From Fragum whitleyi (taxonomy: Eukaryota; Mollusca; Bivalvia; Cardiida; Cardiidae): DNA of 64,000 nucleotides. The number at the start of each line of letters is the position of its first letter. The first letter of the stretch is position 1. Below are positions 1 through 11,589 of the stretch, piece after piece. Under the pieces are notes generated by a model. That model was not told the origin of the DNA, searched no databases, and saw only the letters and a program-made list of their open reading frames with translations. The stretch spans positions 37,346,693-37,410,692 of the forward strand of contig OX411549.1 in the NCBI GenBank assembly GCA_948146395.1. The letters are read 5' to 3'. The position numbers were made by a program, and so were the translations under genes.

Positions 1-183
1 CTAAAAGAAAAGACGGAGTTTCAGTCATTAAAACACACAAAACGATTTCGAATAGTTTTGGCTTCTTTAACCGGACTGTATTGATTATACGGGATCCGTT
101 CGAAACCCTCCTGTCCGAATTTAACCGCAAACATATGAAATCGAAGACAATGATACTACCGAGGTTAAATTTTTCCGAAGAAC
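1..183 (+). CDS. Sulfotransferase gene A, penultimate exon (5' end outside window)
   Basis: The exon is open from the left edge in the frame whose first full codon is at base 3; it holds 60 codons plus one base and ends at a strong donor (GTAAGT at 184). The translation includes GVSVIKTH and FNRTVLIIRDPFE, closely matching exon 3 of gene B (GVSVVKTH, FNRAVLIIRDPFE). In PAPS-dependent sulfotransferases the KTH element lies near the active site, and the RDP...SE segment binds the 3'-phosphate of PAP(S). The leftover base (phase 1) joins in frame to 4633. The PAPS 5'-phosphosulfate loop and membrane anchor should lie left of the window. The family call (WSCD-like, Golgi carbohydrate sulfotransferase type) rests on the motifs and on gene B; the substrate cannot be read from the sequence. 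Confidence 0.85.
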
Positions 184-192
184 GTAAGTATA

Positions 193-1118
193 TGTTATAG
201 TCCGTTTGACTTCTATATGGACCAACCTTTTCATCAATTACATAAAATTGCGTTTGAATGAAGGATTTGTATGTGGTAAAATCTTAATTTCAGCTTAATA
301 CCATTCCAAAAAATTTTTTTTGAAACTAAAATGATTTCAAAATTATGATTTTGTCTATCTAGTTAATGTTAATATTTTCGCATTTTTCGCTCTTAAACAC
401 GAGGGGTGATGGAGGCTGTTATAAATAGTAACTAAATGTAAACATAGTGAAAACACGTGGTTTTATACTAAACAATGGACAGAAAAAGTGTCCGTTATTC
501 CTTATTTGGACATGCTCATTAGCATATCGACGGCCATGCGATCTTTAAACTTAAATATCACGTGAATTGTACCGTTATTATTTGCCTTCTAATCAAGTTT
601 TCCTCGTGAAATTCCCAACGACTTCCTCAAATAATGATTTTTGATTGGTCTAAATATTTTAATAAGGGGTTCATCTCAGAATAGATAAAAACAATTGTCA
701 ATTATTGTATCTGGTCAAACGTTTTTGAACAAAGAGAGAATATGTTAGATTTGATATCCAGAGGAAGTAAAAATCTCCGACAAACTTAATTTTTATAGAA
801 ATACTCGATTTTATACTAAAACGACTCACTTAAAATCTTATACTTTTGACTCAGCCCCTATCAAAACAGAGCTATTTTTTGGGTATACAATTCGCTGCTC
901 TGGTTAATACGACCACAAGGAGGTATGAACGGCTAAAATTTAACATGTACACGGACGGACAAAATCATTATTTTTCATTTAAAAATTCTGAAAAACAAAA
1001 TTCGTCATGGTATTAGATGGGAAAAAATGATATGACAAGAAAAAATACGTTTCCTAAATTTAATTCTGAGATTTTCGGCGAAATGTTGGTCCATATAGAA
1101 GTCAAACGGACTATAACA
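193..1118. mobile_element. 926-bp inverted-repeat DNA transposon (non-autonomous)
   Basis: Both ends carry the same inverted sequence: TGTTATAGTCCGTTTGACTT at 193, continued by TCTATATGGACCAAC, and its exact complement ending at 1118. The terminal inverted repeat is about 34 bp. No open reading frame of transposase size lies inside, so this is a MITE-type or deleted element. I could not settle a target-site duplication. The left end begins 10 bases after the gene A exon border, so the element lies inside the intron next to the splice donor. Confidence 0.75.
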
Positions 1119-1159
1119 GTTAGGGATATGATGGCTAACCGTCATCACTTGTTGTGACA

Positions 1160-1482
1160 GAAATGCATTTTATCATGCACTGAAGCCTATATTGACCTGA
1201 TATCACCAGACTGATAACATAACATGATATCAGACATCTATTTTCAGAAACAATTTGAATATACTTTCATCTGAATTGAATTTCTCTGATTTTAAAGGGT
1301 TTTTATAATTAAGCGCTCAAAAATAATTGCATGATAAATAGAATAACATGTAAATATCTTGAAATATCAATATTATCTGGTCTCGGCCGGGAGAAATTAA
1401 TATGACTCGGCAAAGCCTCGTCGTGATTAATTCTCCCAACCTCGACCAGATATCATTGATATTTAAGACATTATCATAGTAT
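1160..1482 (-). mobile_element. MITE family A, copy 1
   Basis: A roughly 320-bp block with a near-palindromic core at 1352-1475 (a TCTGGTCTCGGC arm facing CCTCGACCAGA) and a flanking arm containing a second small palindrome (GACCTGATATCACC...TGATATCAG). It matches the inverted 7399-7700 block and the arrays at 8025-8490 and 8895-9150. No coding capacity. Confidence 0.65.
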
Positions 1483-4400
1483 TTCTTATACAAATTGTAT
1501 TTTCACCTGTCTTACTGAACGTCACAAGCTGATTTTAATGAAAATCTATAAATAGCCTTTGGTAGATCACAAGTTTTGAAACTTTGAAATTCATAGCTAC
1601 TTGAAAACGTGCGTAGCTTTGAAAAGTTAACTGAATGAAATGAAATATGACATTATCAAGGTGGGGAATTACGTGACGTGAAAATGTAACATGTACTAAA
1701 AAATGGCGGCTGAACCTCACTAAGTGATGTTTTTTCAAATTTAATTTGTTTCATGTAACGTTTTGGTATTAAGAGGCTCTGTCACGAATCATCACGCATT
1801 GACAATAGAAATGATGGAATTTTTTTTAAAATAGAATTTTTGAGGTTATTGCACCAAAAGATGGGTTACATCAAACCTTGCAATTTCAAAAAATTTAATT
1901 TCTTAATTTGTATTGTGATTCCATGGAAACCATGAGACAAAGGTTATAATATAGAACGCTTCGAAAAATATGTACCCCATTTCTATTCCTCAAATTAAGT
2001 AACATCAGCATTATCTTTCTAGACTTCTTTTTAAGTCGCCATTTGTCAAAATGGCAGACTTATTGCGATTAGCCGGAAGGGTATATATGGTGATAGTGTA
2101 CAGGGTGTCTGAATACTGGTTTTGGCAAGAAACTACTTTTTTCTGGAATTTACTCTATCTCTTTGCACCGGACCCAATGACACCAGTAGTGCAGACAGTT
2201 TAAAAAAAAACAGCTATTTTGTTTGTTTAATGTAATACTTTGACTTATTTTTTTCCTTTTGAAGATAAACACAATCTTATGAAAACTTCATAATGGATAT
2301 CTTGATGTCAAAAGTAAATTTGAGTTGCAAAATTAGTACGCCGAGGATTATACAAATTTTATTGTCTGGAAAATCATCGATCTTTGTATTGCACGTTTAA
2401 TCACTAAGTGAGTACACAAATTGCTTTGGCTTGTCCGTCTTTTTTTAAATTATCATCAATCAACGTTGAATTTAACGGAAAACTTCCATCCACATCATTG
2501 ATTGAGCCTTTCAATAGCTTCGTTCTGGCGATTCTCAAGCCGAGCCGTCGGCCGCCATATTTGAAAGATTGACGCCCCAGATTTATACATGTAAACAAAA
2601 ACGGTACAGCTTTGTATTTCACTTCCACACAAATATTCGTTCAATGTATTTGATGAATTAATTAGTTCGTGGGCAATTTATATAAGAAAAAAATTCTGAT
2701 AGTGCTTTAGCCGAGGGCTTCCATTGTATTGACCTAATTTTATTTTGTAACCGCTTTTATGATACTACGATTTTGATAATCTAGTACACAACTTTTCAAT
2801 TCTACACGATATCGGTTTACATTGAACCGGTCAAGTAAAGATATTGTTGATAAGTATTCAAGAGTGCTATTTGCGAACGGAATTAAATTCTGAACATCGA
2901 TGTCAAATCAGTCAGCTAGGTTTTACTTTCGTTTTGAACTGAAGTGATAAGTTCGTTTTTTTTGTTGTTGTTTTCAAAAAATACGTTTATTCAGAGGTTG
3001 GGTTTTTTGTAGTGTTTATACTTTGCTTATCTGTCCAATTGCTTGGACCACTAACCGCTTATATTAATATGAATTGTCTTTATCATTGAAGTTTTAAACA
3101 AAAACTAGATCTACATGCACTAATGAACATTATCAGGAATTTGAACCAGGTTTTTGTTTTAACTTGATATTCTCTATGAATAACATTTGACAATTGATAC
3201 ATCTTGAACTGGAATTTGAGTTTGGATATTGATTCTCAGGAGTTTTAAATTGAAAGTGAAAAAATGTTGTTGTTTGGGAAAGGGTTAATATAATATATTT
3301 TGTCGTCTGCAACTCTTTTCAAATTGTATCACCCCAAAATTTCGCCGTTTGGTTAATTGTTGATAATCATAAACCTAAGTGCAATGAAACACTGGATGCT
3401 CAGAGAGGATGTGGTAATAGTGGTGGGAAATCGATGTGTACGTGTTGCATCCATCACAATATGACATACTGTTAAAAGTGCTGTAAAACTACATTCGATC
3501 AGTCAGATTCGGCTTAGAATCTGCCAAACAGAACCCTTGAATTGATAGAAAAAGCTTAGCATATGAAATTGAACAGCAACCTGAACAAAAGGAGCTTGTA
3601 ATACAGCTGTTTTTAGATCAGCTAGTGCTTGGGGTGAGCTATTGTGATCTCTTATCATCTGTTTGCCTGTAAACAATACTGTCGGGTTCTTCTTGTCTCA
3701 AAATCTGAGTTATTGATCACAAATAACCAAAGTTCCAAAATATCATGGTATCATCCTCATGGCGACTTTCAGGACCTTCAGTCTTTTGATTTACTTTCTA
3801 GAGGGAAAACAGTAATCAGTTCATAATGAAATTTTTATCACAGTTTTTTACCGTTATCTTTGATTTTTAGAAATTTTGTTAAAAATTATTCAAATTTTGA
3901 GACAGTAATTTCTCATTTAGGCAACAAGATAGAGATATTTGTGATTTATCCTATTATAGAACACCTTTCAATAAATAAAATCAAAATTTAAATTGTGTAG
4001 TACTTAGATAGCTTTTGAAAAACAGCCAATCAAAATCTGAATTTTTGGCTCTTTATTTCAATGTAATTATCTCCCTTTGATATGCTTGACTTTGTATCAT
4101 ACAGTTATACCCCATTGTGTAAATGTGTATTCCGTTTACATAGCCCATCACGTGCTACAGATGAATAAGTTTCTTCAACAAACTCAGATTTCAGCCATTT
4201 CATCAAACACTCTTGAAATGTAAAGATCACCTGCTAGTCGCATATTTTTTTTTAATTCGATAACATGCACTTAATCTTTTGCAATTTTCCATGTAGATAC
4301 CATAAAATATCCTGCCCAACTATTCATGTATTATTATGTTATCCATTTTCTTACTAATACACAGCCTTCATCACCTCTTGTTTTTAAGTTCTTCTTTAAA

Positions 4401-4632
4401 TACCAAAATATCCCCTCTATCTGTAGGTCTGGGTGAATACTTTGTTGTTGATACTCACTTACTTTCTCTAAACACGAGAATCCTATTGGTTTTAGCATTC
4501 AATTATTTGCAAGCATTCACTATTATTGCGGACTAACTTTTCAATGAACCTAAAATATTTAAAAGTGAACTCGCCAAATTACGGCACGTGAAAAGATGAA
4601 ACACAAAAGTTTTTTTTTATCCCTTTTTTCAG
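1483..4632. other. Gene A intron, AT-rich, no gene recognised
   Basis: This is the remainder of the gene A intron up to the acceptor at 4631-4632. Short open frames here have no recognisable domains. Around 3615-3660 a short string (GTGCTT...GGTGAGCTATTGTGATC) resembles the 5' end of the Helentron-type family described at 30486-32404, probably a relic. The stretch before 4633 is pyrimidine-rich (a T run, then CAG), as expected for a 3' splice site. Confidence 0.5.
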
Positions 4633-4994
4633 GGTTTACGGAAAGCTTGTACAGGGCCGTTCCGAAATGGAAATCATTTTACGAAGATTGGATGACTTTG
4701 TTTCCATGGCCACTATTTGTACTTTTTTATGACGCGCTGATGTCCGACTTGAAGAATTCGGTGGCTAAACTCTGCTTATTTCTTGACATTCCCGTAACCA
4801 TTCGAGATTTATTATGCATGGAATCAAGACGGGAAGGATTGTACCACAGGCCTTCGAAACCGGAATATATGTCAAGGTCAAATCTCGTTCCTGCTGACCT
4901 AGAAAAACAAATACGGACGGTAAAGTCAAACATAGTGAAAATATGTCTCAGACTGGTGAATAGAACTAGTCAAAGAATAAAATCAAATTTGTAA
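4633..4994 (+). CDS. Sulfotransferase gene A, last exon
   Basis: The acceptor TTTTTTCAG ends at 4632. The first two bases complete the codon split from position 183, and the frame runs to TAA-type termination at 4994 (362 nt including stop). The two exons in the window give 180 residues. Recognisable strings are FYEDWM, LKNSVAKLCLFLDIP and KPEYMSRS, all nearly repeated in gene B exon 4. This is the C-terminal part of a PAPS-dependent sulfotransferase: the F-Y-D...L-K segment and the LCLFL helix match the usual C-terminal fold elements of the family. The exon also carries AATAAA at 4976-4981, just before the stop, which is probably not the functional poly(A) signal. No frameshift is visible, so the gene looks intact in this part. 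Family assignment is good; enzyme specificity is unknown. Confidence 0.88.
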
Positions 4995-5013
4995 ATCGTA
5001 CGTTCATGTTAAT

Positions 5014-5480
5014 CGTGAAATTGACAAGTTGAGTAATTTTGAAATGAAATTGATTAAGAATGATGAGCGGGTTATTCATTATATAGAGAATATTGAATGA
5101 GTGGTCATTGAATACCGAATTTATTAAACGAGTCATCTATAAACAGATAAAATCGAGGCGGCGCCGAGTTTTTATCTGTTTATAGATGACGAGTTTAATG
5201 AATTCGGTATTTAATGATCACAAATTTTATATTCTATTTATATTATGACCTTTTTTTGCGAAAAATCGTCAAAATTATTCAAATTCAACATTTCAATTTT
5301 CTGCGAAACTTATAACGCCGTTAAAAACTGACGTCACAATATGTACATTATGACGTCATTTTCGCGGTTACAAAATAGCGTTGCTATTCGCTCTGGGCTC
5401 ATTTGCATAGTTATTCCACTAGTGTAATAACACTCGTGTATTAACAAAAATATTCAACGGGACGACGTAGGTCATATTAT
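5014..5480 (+). mobile_element. MITE family C, copy 1, with paired TGACGTCA sites
   Basis: The core hairpin (CATCTATAAACAGATAAAA facing its complement, about 5130-5195) is followed by a right arm ending near AATATTCAACGGGACGACG. The block recurs inverted at 17198-17580 and in pieces at 9955-10085 and 11345-11545. It holds two perfect TGACGTCA palindromes, at 5329-5336 and 5351-5358. No reading frame of note. It begins 20 bases after the gene A stop with a short family-G-like string (AATCGTGAAATTGACA). Confidence 0.6.
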
Positions 5481-5744
5481 ATATTCAAGAATGGAAAAAA
5501 ATAATAATCCACAACTTCCTTCATTCGGGCGAAATAACCTATAATCTGTTACCTCCTTCATTAAAATCTACCGAACATTCTAAGTTTCAATTCTCACGGA
5601 CAAATCAGATGATTTAGAATGAAAACCGGCGAATACATCATTCAATCATTTGAACGATTTTATTGAAATTATGAATGATTTCGAAGCGTCGTTGAAAAAT
5701 TTCGAAGATTTTTTTTTTGTGTGTGTGAAGGGAATTAGTGTTTA

Positions 5745-6350
5745 TAATGAATTATTCGAGTGCCGGTTTAAATAGACTGATTCTCATAAGATTGTGCTAA
5801 GGAAATAATGGAGGAAAATGATTGGAAAATTTCAAAAGCTTGCATCTTTTCAACATTTGATATAAATCAAGTGACCAGACCGTTGAATTTAACAATTTAG
5901 CTACGTTCTTAAATGTTCTTCTATTATGACGGGTCACTATAAAGTAGAAAAAAGAATGCTTATTTGCATTGAAAGGAATGATGAGCTTTATTCAATTAAA
6001 GGAGAAATATGTTCTTTAAATTTACCGGAAAATACGAAAAATCGGTGGTGGGTATTTATTAATTTTACGTTTGGGTTTTTTTCGCATTGTTTAAATAGAC
6101 CGGTTTGCATAAGATTCTGCTTAAGGAAATAACGTAGAATAACATAGAATGATGGAAAATTGTCAGAAGCTAGCTTCTTTTCAACATTTTATATCTATTC
6201 AATGACTGGATCATTGGAGGTCAAAATTTAACTACATTAAAAATGTCATTCAACTAGGAGGGGTCACAATAAAATAAAGAAAAATCCTCTTATTTGCAAG
6301 GAAAGGTATGCTGATTTTTTTACCAAACAAGGGAAGGAAATGGTCTGCAG
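5745..6350. repeat. Degenerate two-copy tandem repeat, about 320 bp
   Basis: A unit starting TTTAAATAGACTGATTCTCA near 5766 is repeated about 320 bases later near 6086 (TTTAAATAGACCGGTTTGCA), with matching strings further along (AAGGAAATAA, CTTTTCAACATTT, GGGTCACTATAAA / GGGTCACAATAAA). The copies have diverged and carry no convincing gene. Confidence 0.6.
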
Positions 6351-6430
6351 AATAATAAAATGAAAAGTATTCATATAAAAACAAATAATATATATTCTAT
6401 ACCATTTTAACCCTTCACCCCTCTTCACAA

Positions 6431-7067
6431 ATGTCCCCCACGAAGAGGGGATATCAGCCTGTCAGGAAGTTTGAAACATTAGAAAATTTCAAGACCCTCC
6501 CACAGATACACTTGTGGAATTGTTGGATCTCATTCACAAGTGTAACAACTTTGAATTTAACGGCAAACATTACATCGAAATACAAGGTACGGCTATGGGA
6601 ACAAATATGGCACCTTCATATGCCAACTTTTTTATGGGTCGTCAACTCCTCAACAAGCACCATACAAGCTAATCTCATGGTTGCGATTCATTGAAGACAT
6701 TGACATGAAGTGGTCTCATGGCTCCGAGGAACTTCAGGAATTTTTGTCCATTGCTAACACATTTCACCCATCTATGAAATTTACTTCTGAGATATCAAAT
6801 GAACAACATGTTTTCCTGTACACTGTATCGCACATAGAAGACAATGAACAAATCTTTGATTTATATTCTAAAACAACAGATAAACATCAATACTTATTTC
6901 CAACAAGTTGCCACCCTAGACACTGTTGCAAAAACACCCCACATAGTTTGGCTCTCAGAATTCGCAGAGTCTACACACAAGAAAGCTCTTTGAGGCATGT
7001 GATAACATTCTTGAAAGAGGGATTTGAGATATGGGTAGATTATCATTTTGACAAACTCACCGCCTAA
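6431..7067 (+). pseudogene. Penelope-like reverse transcriptase fragment
   Basis: Pieces in different frames give a Penelope-type RT: a frame near 6490-6640 reads [19 protein letters not shown] followed by [13 protein letters not shown], and the frame at 6681-7067 gives FIEDIDMKWSHGSEELQEF, FHPSMKFT, and FDLYSKTTDKHQYLFPTSCH. The GTAMG..APSYAN.F.G and KPTDKHQYL-type strings are characteristic of Penelope-like elements as I know the family. The catalytic region that normally reads YIDD is FIED here, and at least one frameshift separates the halves, so the copy is dead. Neither the N-terminal RT nor the GIY-YIG endonuclease is attached; a separate GIY-YIG fragment lies at 36773-37225. Confidence 0.75.
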
Positions 7068-7398
7068 CCAGATTATCAAAAAGTTTTACGCCGCGTTAGC
7101 ACTATCTGACGTCATCTAAGCGGAGCAAAAATTTTCAGGAACGAACTCTTTGCATAACATTTATACATGCATATAAAAATCCACTCCTAATAGTTTGCAA
7201 AAAAGAATAGATTTGGAACAAGTCAGAAATCCATTTGAATATTGGGTACTTTCATTATCTTCAGCCATTTGATCTTTCTGTCAAACCTGGAGGTGTTAGG
7301 GCCGATGATGCAATACAGGTCCTTTAGCACCCCTTTTTGTAAAATATTACGATATGCTTTACTTCTCCGTCTTACCCTGGTCGTTTAGAAAGAAATCG

Positions 7399-9150
7399 GT
7401 ATCTTAAAATATCAATGTTGTCTGGTCTCGGCAGTGAGAAATTATCATGACGAGCCTCGTCACGATAATTTCTCACTGCCGAGACTAGATAATATTGATA
7501 TTTTAAGACACTTACACGTTGTTCTTTTTATCATGCAACCTATCTCTGTGCCTAATTATTAAAAACCCTTAAAATTCAAAGAAATTGAAGTGAAATGGTA
7601 AGCAAATTGTTTCTAAATATTGACTGCCTGATATTATGTTATGTTATCAGACAGGTGATATCAGGTCAATACAGGCTTCATTGCATGCTAGAAATCATTC
7701 TCTCTAGCGCCCCCCCCCCTGAATAAATAATTATAATGATAATAATTGAATTTAAAAAATGAAAGTGTTAGCTAGCGATCTGATTCTCGTGACTGTAGTT
7801 ACAGCATTCGATCAATTTCTAACACTGCTTCGATGACCAAAATAGACTCGTTAACAATCTATCCCTCGAAACATGAACATATTTTCTATATCTTAGGTCT
7901 TGGATAACCGGATGTGTTAAATTTACTATTACATATGTTCCAATTTATTTGTCCTAATTGTACATATATGTACTTGGATGTAAATAAAAGATTTGTTCTG
8001 TTCTTCTGTTCTGTTCTAAATTATAATAAACACTTAAAATGTTAAAGAAATTCAGGAGAAAGTGTAAGCAAATTGTTTCTAATAATAGACTCCCTGATAT
8101 CATTTCATGTTATCAGTCAGGCAATATCAGGTAAACGCTGGCTTTGTTGCATGATAAATGAAGAATAACATGCAAGTGTCTTAAAATATCAATGTAATTT
8201 GGTCGAGGTAAGGAAAATTTATCGTTACGAGGATTTTGCCGAGTCATGATAAATCCTCACTGCCGAGACAAGATGAAATTTACATTTTAAGACTTTACAG
8301 TTTATCATATTTATCATGCAACCTTCTTGTGCGCCTTATTATGATAAACCCTTTAATTTGAAACAAATTAAGGTGAAACTTTAAAGTGTAAGAAAATTGT
8401 TCCTAAAAAAGACTGTCTGATGTCATGTTATGTTATCAGACAGGTTACATCAGGTCAATACAGGCTTCGTTTCATGATAAAACTTATTCTCTCTAAATTG
8501 TCCGTTGTCTCTGACTCGCTACCCTGTCTCCCGTACGTCATTCTTGTCAAAGGCGGAATTGCCGTTGTTGCCCTCCGTCCCAAAAGCTGTTCCTAGTTCC
8601 TTAGGCCAAAAGCTGTTCCTAGATCCTTAGGCCAACACCTTTTATAGTAAGTAACATCGTTAAATTGATATTCACCTCAATTAAAACCATTCTTATTCCA
8701 TCCTTCAGCGCTACATTCATGTTTCCAAACACTCATTCAACCATTCAAAAACGCTCAAAATTACTGAAAAAATATAAAATCAAGAACTACCTTCAAAATG
8801 AATAAAGCAAGATCATTATCGTGATTTCACTGACATAATTGAAGTTTAAAGCGACTGATTGGTACTTGGAGAAATAGGAAGCTATTTATAGAATAGCAAA
8901 AGCCTCGTCATGATAATTTCTCCTAACCTCGACCAGATAACATTGATATTATAAGACACTTACATGTAATTTCATTTATCATGCAGTCATGTATTAGCGC
9001 TTAATTATATCTAACATTCTAAAGTCAAAGAAATTCAGGAATTTAGGCAATGTAAGGAAATTGTTTCTAAAAGTAGACTGTCTGATATCATTTTATGCAT
9101 CAGTCAGGCGATATCAGGTAAATACAGGTTTGGTTGCACAATGTATATTT
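7399..9150. mobile_element. Cluster of MITE family A copies (7399-7700, 8025-8490, 8895-9150)
   Basis: The palindromic core (TCTGGTCTCGGCAGTGAGAA facing its complement, 7420-7490) plus the arm ending in TGATATCAGGTCAATACAGG repeats at 8025-8160, 8165-8490 and 8895-9150. The 8025 and 8165 copies abut head to tail, sharing TTGCATGATAAA at the join. A family-G fragment separates the last two. A run of nine C occurs at 7711. No gene is seen between the copies. Confidence 0.65.
8645..8892 (+). mobile_element. MITE family G, partial copy
   Basis: The left part of family G: ACATCGTTAAATTGATATTC, then TCAATTAAAACCATTC, CATTCAAAAACGCTCAAAA, ATAAAATCAAGAAC and the ATTTCACTGACATAATTGAA segment. It serves as an uninterrupted reference for the copy split by the Helentron-type element at 30486-32404. 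It breaks off into family A at about 8893. Confidence 0.6.
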
Positions 9151-9484
9151 ATTATATCTAGTTGTGCATAGGCCTTTCTAATTTCAAATCTTGTTTAGCA
9201 TAAAACCAACATTGATTAAACATGTCAATTTTTTTCAATGATCTTCCAGTGGTTTAACAAATAGACCCATTAACTGACCTTTTTGTGTGCAACTTATCCT
9301 GTAATTGCGATTGAAGTAAGCTGAAACTTATAACGATGTGTCTTAATGTATCTCAATTGGAAAAACTTGTGCTATTTCTTGTGTTCCCAACTTATCCAAA
9401 AATATCAGGCCGTAATATCTGACTATTGAAAGAAATGGCTTTTATTTAATTTAGGTTACTGACATGCCCATTCAGGCGTACAGT

Positions 9485-9884
9485 TGAGAACATCGTAGAA
9501 TTGATAAGATGAATGATTTTGGTATGATTTTGGAATGAAATCGAATGAGTGTGTGGAGCGAGTTTTTAGTGAAATTCATTGGAGTTCAAGATGAACAAAA
9601 TGTTTATCACCTCCCTATAACAAAATATATGTACTTTTATCTTTGTGTGTCTTCATGGAACAATCAGACACTTTATAATACACACCTACCATTAAAATCG
9701 TAGAATAATTTGACCTAATTTGATTAAATATTGATCGTCTTTGCCGATTTCGAAATGTTTTGCTAAAGAATTCAGAGTGTTCTTGAACGATTTGAGTCAC
9801 CGTTTGGAAGGAATGAATGGAGCACTATGAGAGCGACTTAGAATGGTTTTGATCGGAATGAATGTCAATTTCACGATGTTTTTA
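9485..9884 (-). mobile_element. MITE family G, copy in reverse orientation
   Basis: About 400 bp between GATGAATGATTTTGG and GTCAATTTCACGATGTT. It carries the complements of the family strings (GAATGAATGGAGCAC, GAATGGTTTTGATC). It is noncoding; the short open frames across it arise from the repeat. Confidence 0.6.
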
Positions 9885-9954
9885 ATTGTATATGCAACCC
9901 GGAGCGGAGCTCTTGATGTAAGGTTAATTTGAGTTCAGACCAGTAACTTGATAG

Positions 9955-10085
9955 AAGAGAATACATTTCCATATGATGACCTAGGTCGCGGGAATGAAAT
10001 AACCCATTGAATTTTTTGATATCACACGAGTGTTTAACAATAATGAAATGATATGCATATAATGAAATGATATGCACATGAGCTA
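9955..10085 (-). repeat. Fragment of MITE family C
   Basis: GACCTAGGTCGCGGGAATGA followed by AATAACCCATTGAATTTTTT matches one end of the family C copy at 17198 (ACCTACGACGCGGGAGTGAA). Only this end is present. Confidence 0.45.
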
Positions 10086-10300
10086 AGCACGTAATATACT
10101 TCGACAAAAGAAACACCGGGTAACCTAAAATGATTGTTTTAGGGATAGATTACATAATTGGATATTATATTCATTTTTGTATGAAATGTCATCTGTATGG
10201 ACGAGCTGTTGCAGTTTCGATCGATTTCCGATTCTGATTACGTGAAAACTTACCCCCTTACCGATGACCCTTCTTGTTTTGCGAAACACCGCCGGACATA

Positions 10301-11311
10301 TCAGTATCTTGTTCGTCCTCCGTGCGCAGCTGTGGTAGCCCTGATTCTTCTATGCACGGAATTCATCAGGGTGTTAATCATGGCCAAAGGGGTGTTATTC
10401 CATTCTTCATATAAGGCATGTGTGAGCTGGACATGATTAGTCGGGGCATTTTGACGATTCCTTACCCTCCTATCAAATTCGTCCCACAAATGTTCAATTG
10501 GGGATAAATCTGGACTCCATGCTGACAAATCGAGTCGGTGTATGTTACTGTTGGCAAGAAATTCCTTGCAAACTCTGGCGACATGGGGCCGGGCATTGTC
10601 TTGCTGCAATATAAGGTTCCGTGCTTTGACGCATGTGGCGGCATTTGGTCGGACGATTTCGTCTCTATACCTGACACCGTTTAAATTACCGTCAATCACG
10701 ATCAATGGTAATTTAAACCCATAGGAGTTGCCGCCCCAAACACATACCGAATAACCGCCAAATCTATCCTGTTCTATGACGCACGCGTCGGTGTAACGTT
10801 CGCCGCGACGTCGGTATACACGACGACGGCCGTCTGAACGGTAGAGAGTGAACCGGGATTCGTTGTTGAAGAATACCCGTCTTCATTGCCTCATAGGAAA
10901 CTTTCGTGGTTAGTGTGCCTGTAACAAAGCCAAAGGGCGTTGGCGACGCAAAGGAGCTAGCGGTAGACCGACATAGGGACGTAGGGCCATTGTTGCGAAA
11001 GCGGTTTCGAAACGTATCGGGATGAATATGGCGATTATGACTGCCTTATGTGTTATTTACAGTTTCGCTAGATGTGATATGGTGATTACGCAAGTGAAAA
11101 AGTGTCATAAATCGACCCTGACGTGGCGTCTTGGCGAACGGACGTAAACTTCGCGGCCGATCGTTGCCCTCCCCGTCACACGCAAACGATGAACAAGACG
11201 TTCAATAGTTAGAATATACACACCAAAATGTGCAGCAACCTGCTGTTGGCCTTAACCCTGCACGCGCATTGCTATAGCTTGTCCCCGTTCGACTTCCAAC
11301 CATCGCGACAT
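10301..11311 (-). pseudogene. Tc1-family transposase (DD34E), inactivated
   Basis: Read on the minus strand from ATG at 11311: an N-terminal HTH (MSRWLEVERGQAIAM, then QQQVAAHFGV and RLVHRLRVTGR) is followed by a broken middle and an intact C-terminal 134 codons. Tc1 landmarks are visible: ESRFTLYRSDGRRRVYRR, LQQDNARPHVA and WSPDLSPIEHLWDEF. There are 34 residues between the second Asp and the Glu, which defines DD34E. The first catalytic Asp (usually in TDESRF) reads NNESRF, and several in-frame stops and shifts lie in the N-terminal half, so it cannot be active. The frame ends at a stop before 10301. The fragment at 28147-28390 belongs to the same family. Terminal inverted repeats were not resolved. 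Confidence 0.85.
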
Positions 11312-11344
11312 TGATGCAAACGGCGTTATATGTTTCTGGGAATA

Positions 11345-11545
11345 ACTCGAATCGATAAATTTTCCTCGATTAATCGCAAATTCGGGTAATATTATAAATA
11401 AAATATCAAAGTGGTCATAATAAATCGATTTTTTTCTTCATCTTTAAAAGAGATAAATACTCGACCTCGGCCTCATTTTTTTCAATTTATTAACCATTCA
11501 TCTCATTAATCGGGTACTCAATGACCACTCATTCAATATCCTCTA
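11345..11545. repeat. Fragment related to MITE family C
   Basis: It contains ACTCAATGACCACTCATTCA and GAGATAAATACTCGACCTCG. The first is the complement of TGAATGAGTGGTCATTGA near 5096, at the start of family C copy 1. Decayed and noncoding. Confidence 0.4.
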
Positions 11546-11589
11546 AATATTTCACTCTTGTTGTTTGAGGCAATAGGGATACGGCAATT

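Noticed and set aside
4976..4981. AATAAA as the gene A poly(A) signal
   Set aside because: It lies before the stop codon inside the coding sequence, so cleavage there would truncate the protein.
7705..7725. CRISPR-like or regulatory meaning of repeated short motifs between 7.4 and 9.1 kb
   Set aside because: The repeats are MITE copies with palindromic cores; no regular repeat-spacer pattern exists and the sequence is animal nuclear DNA.
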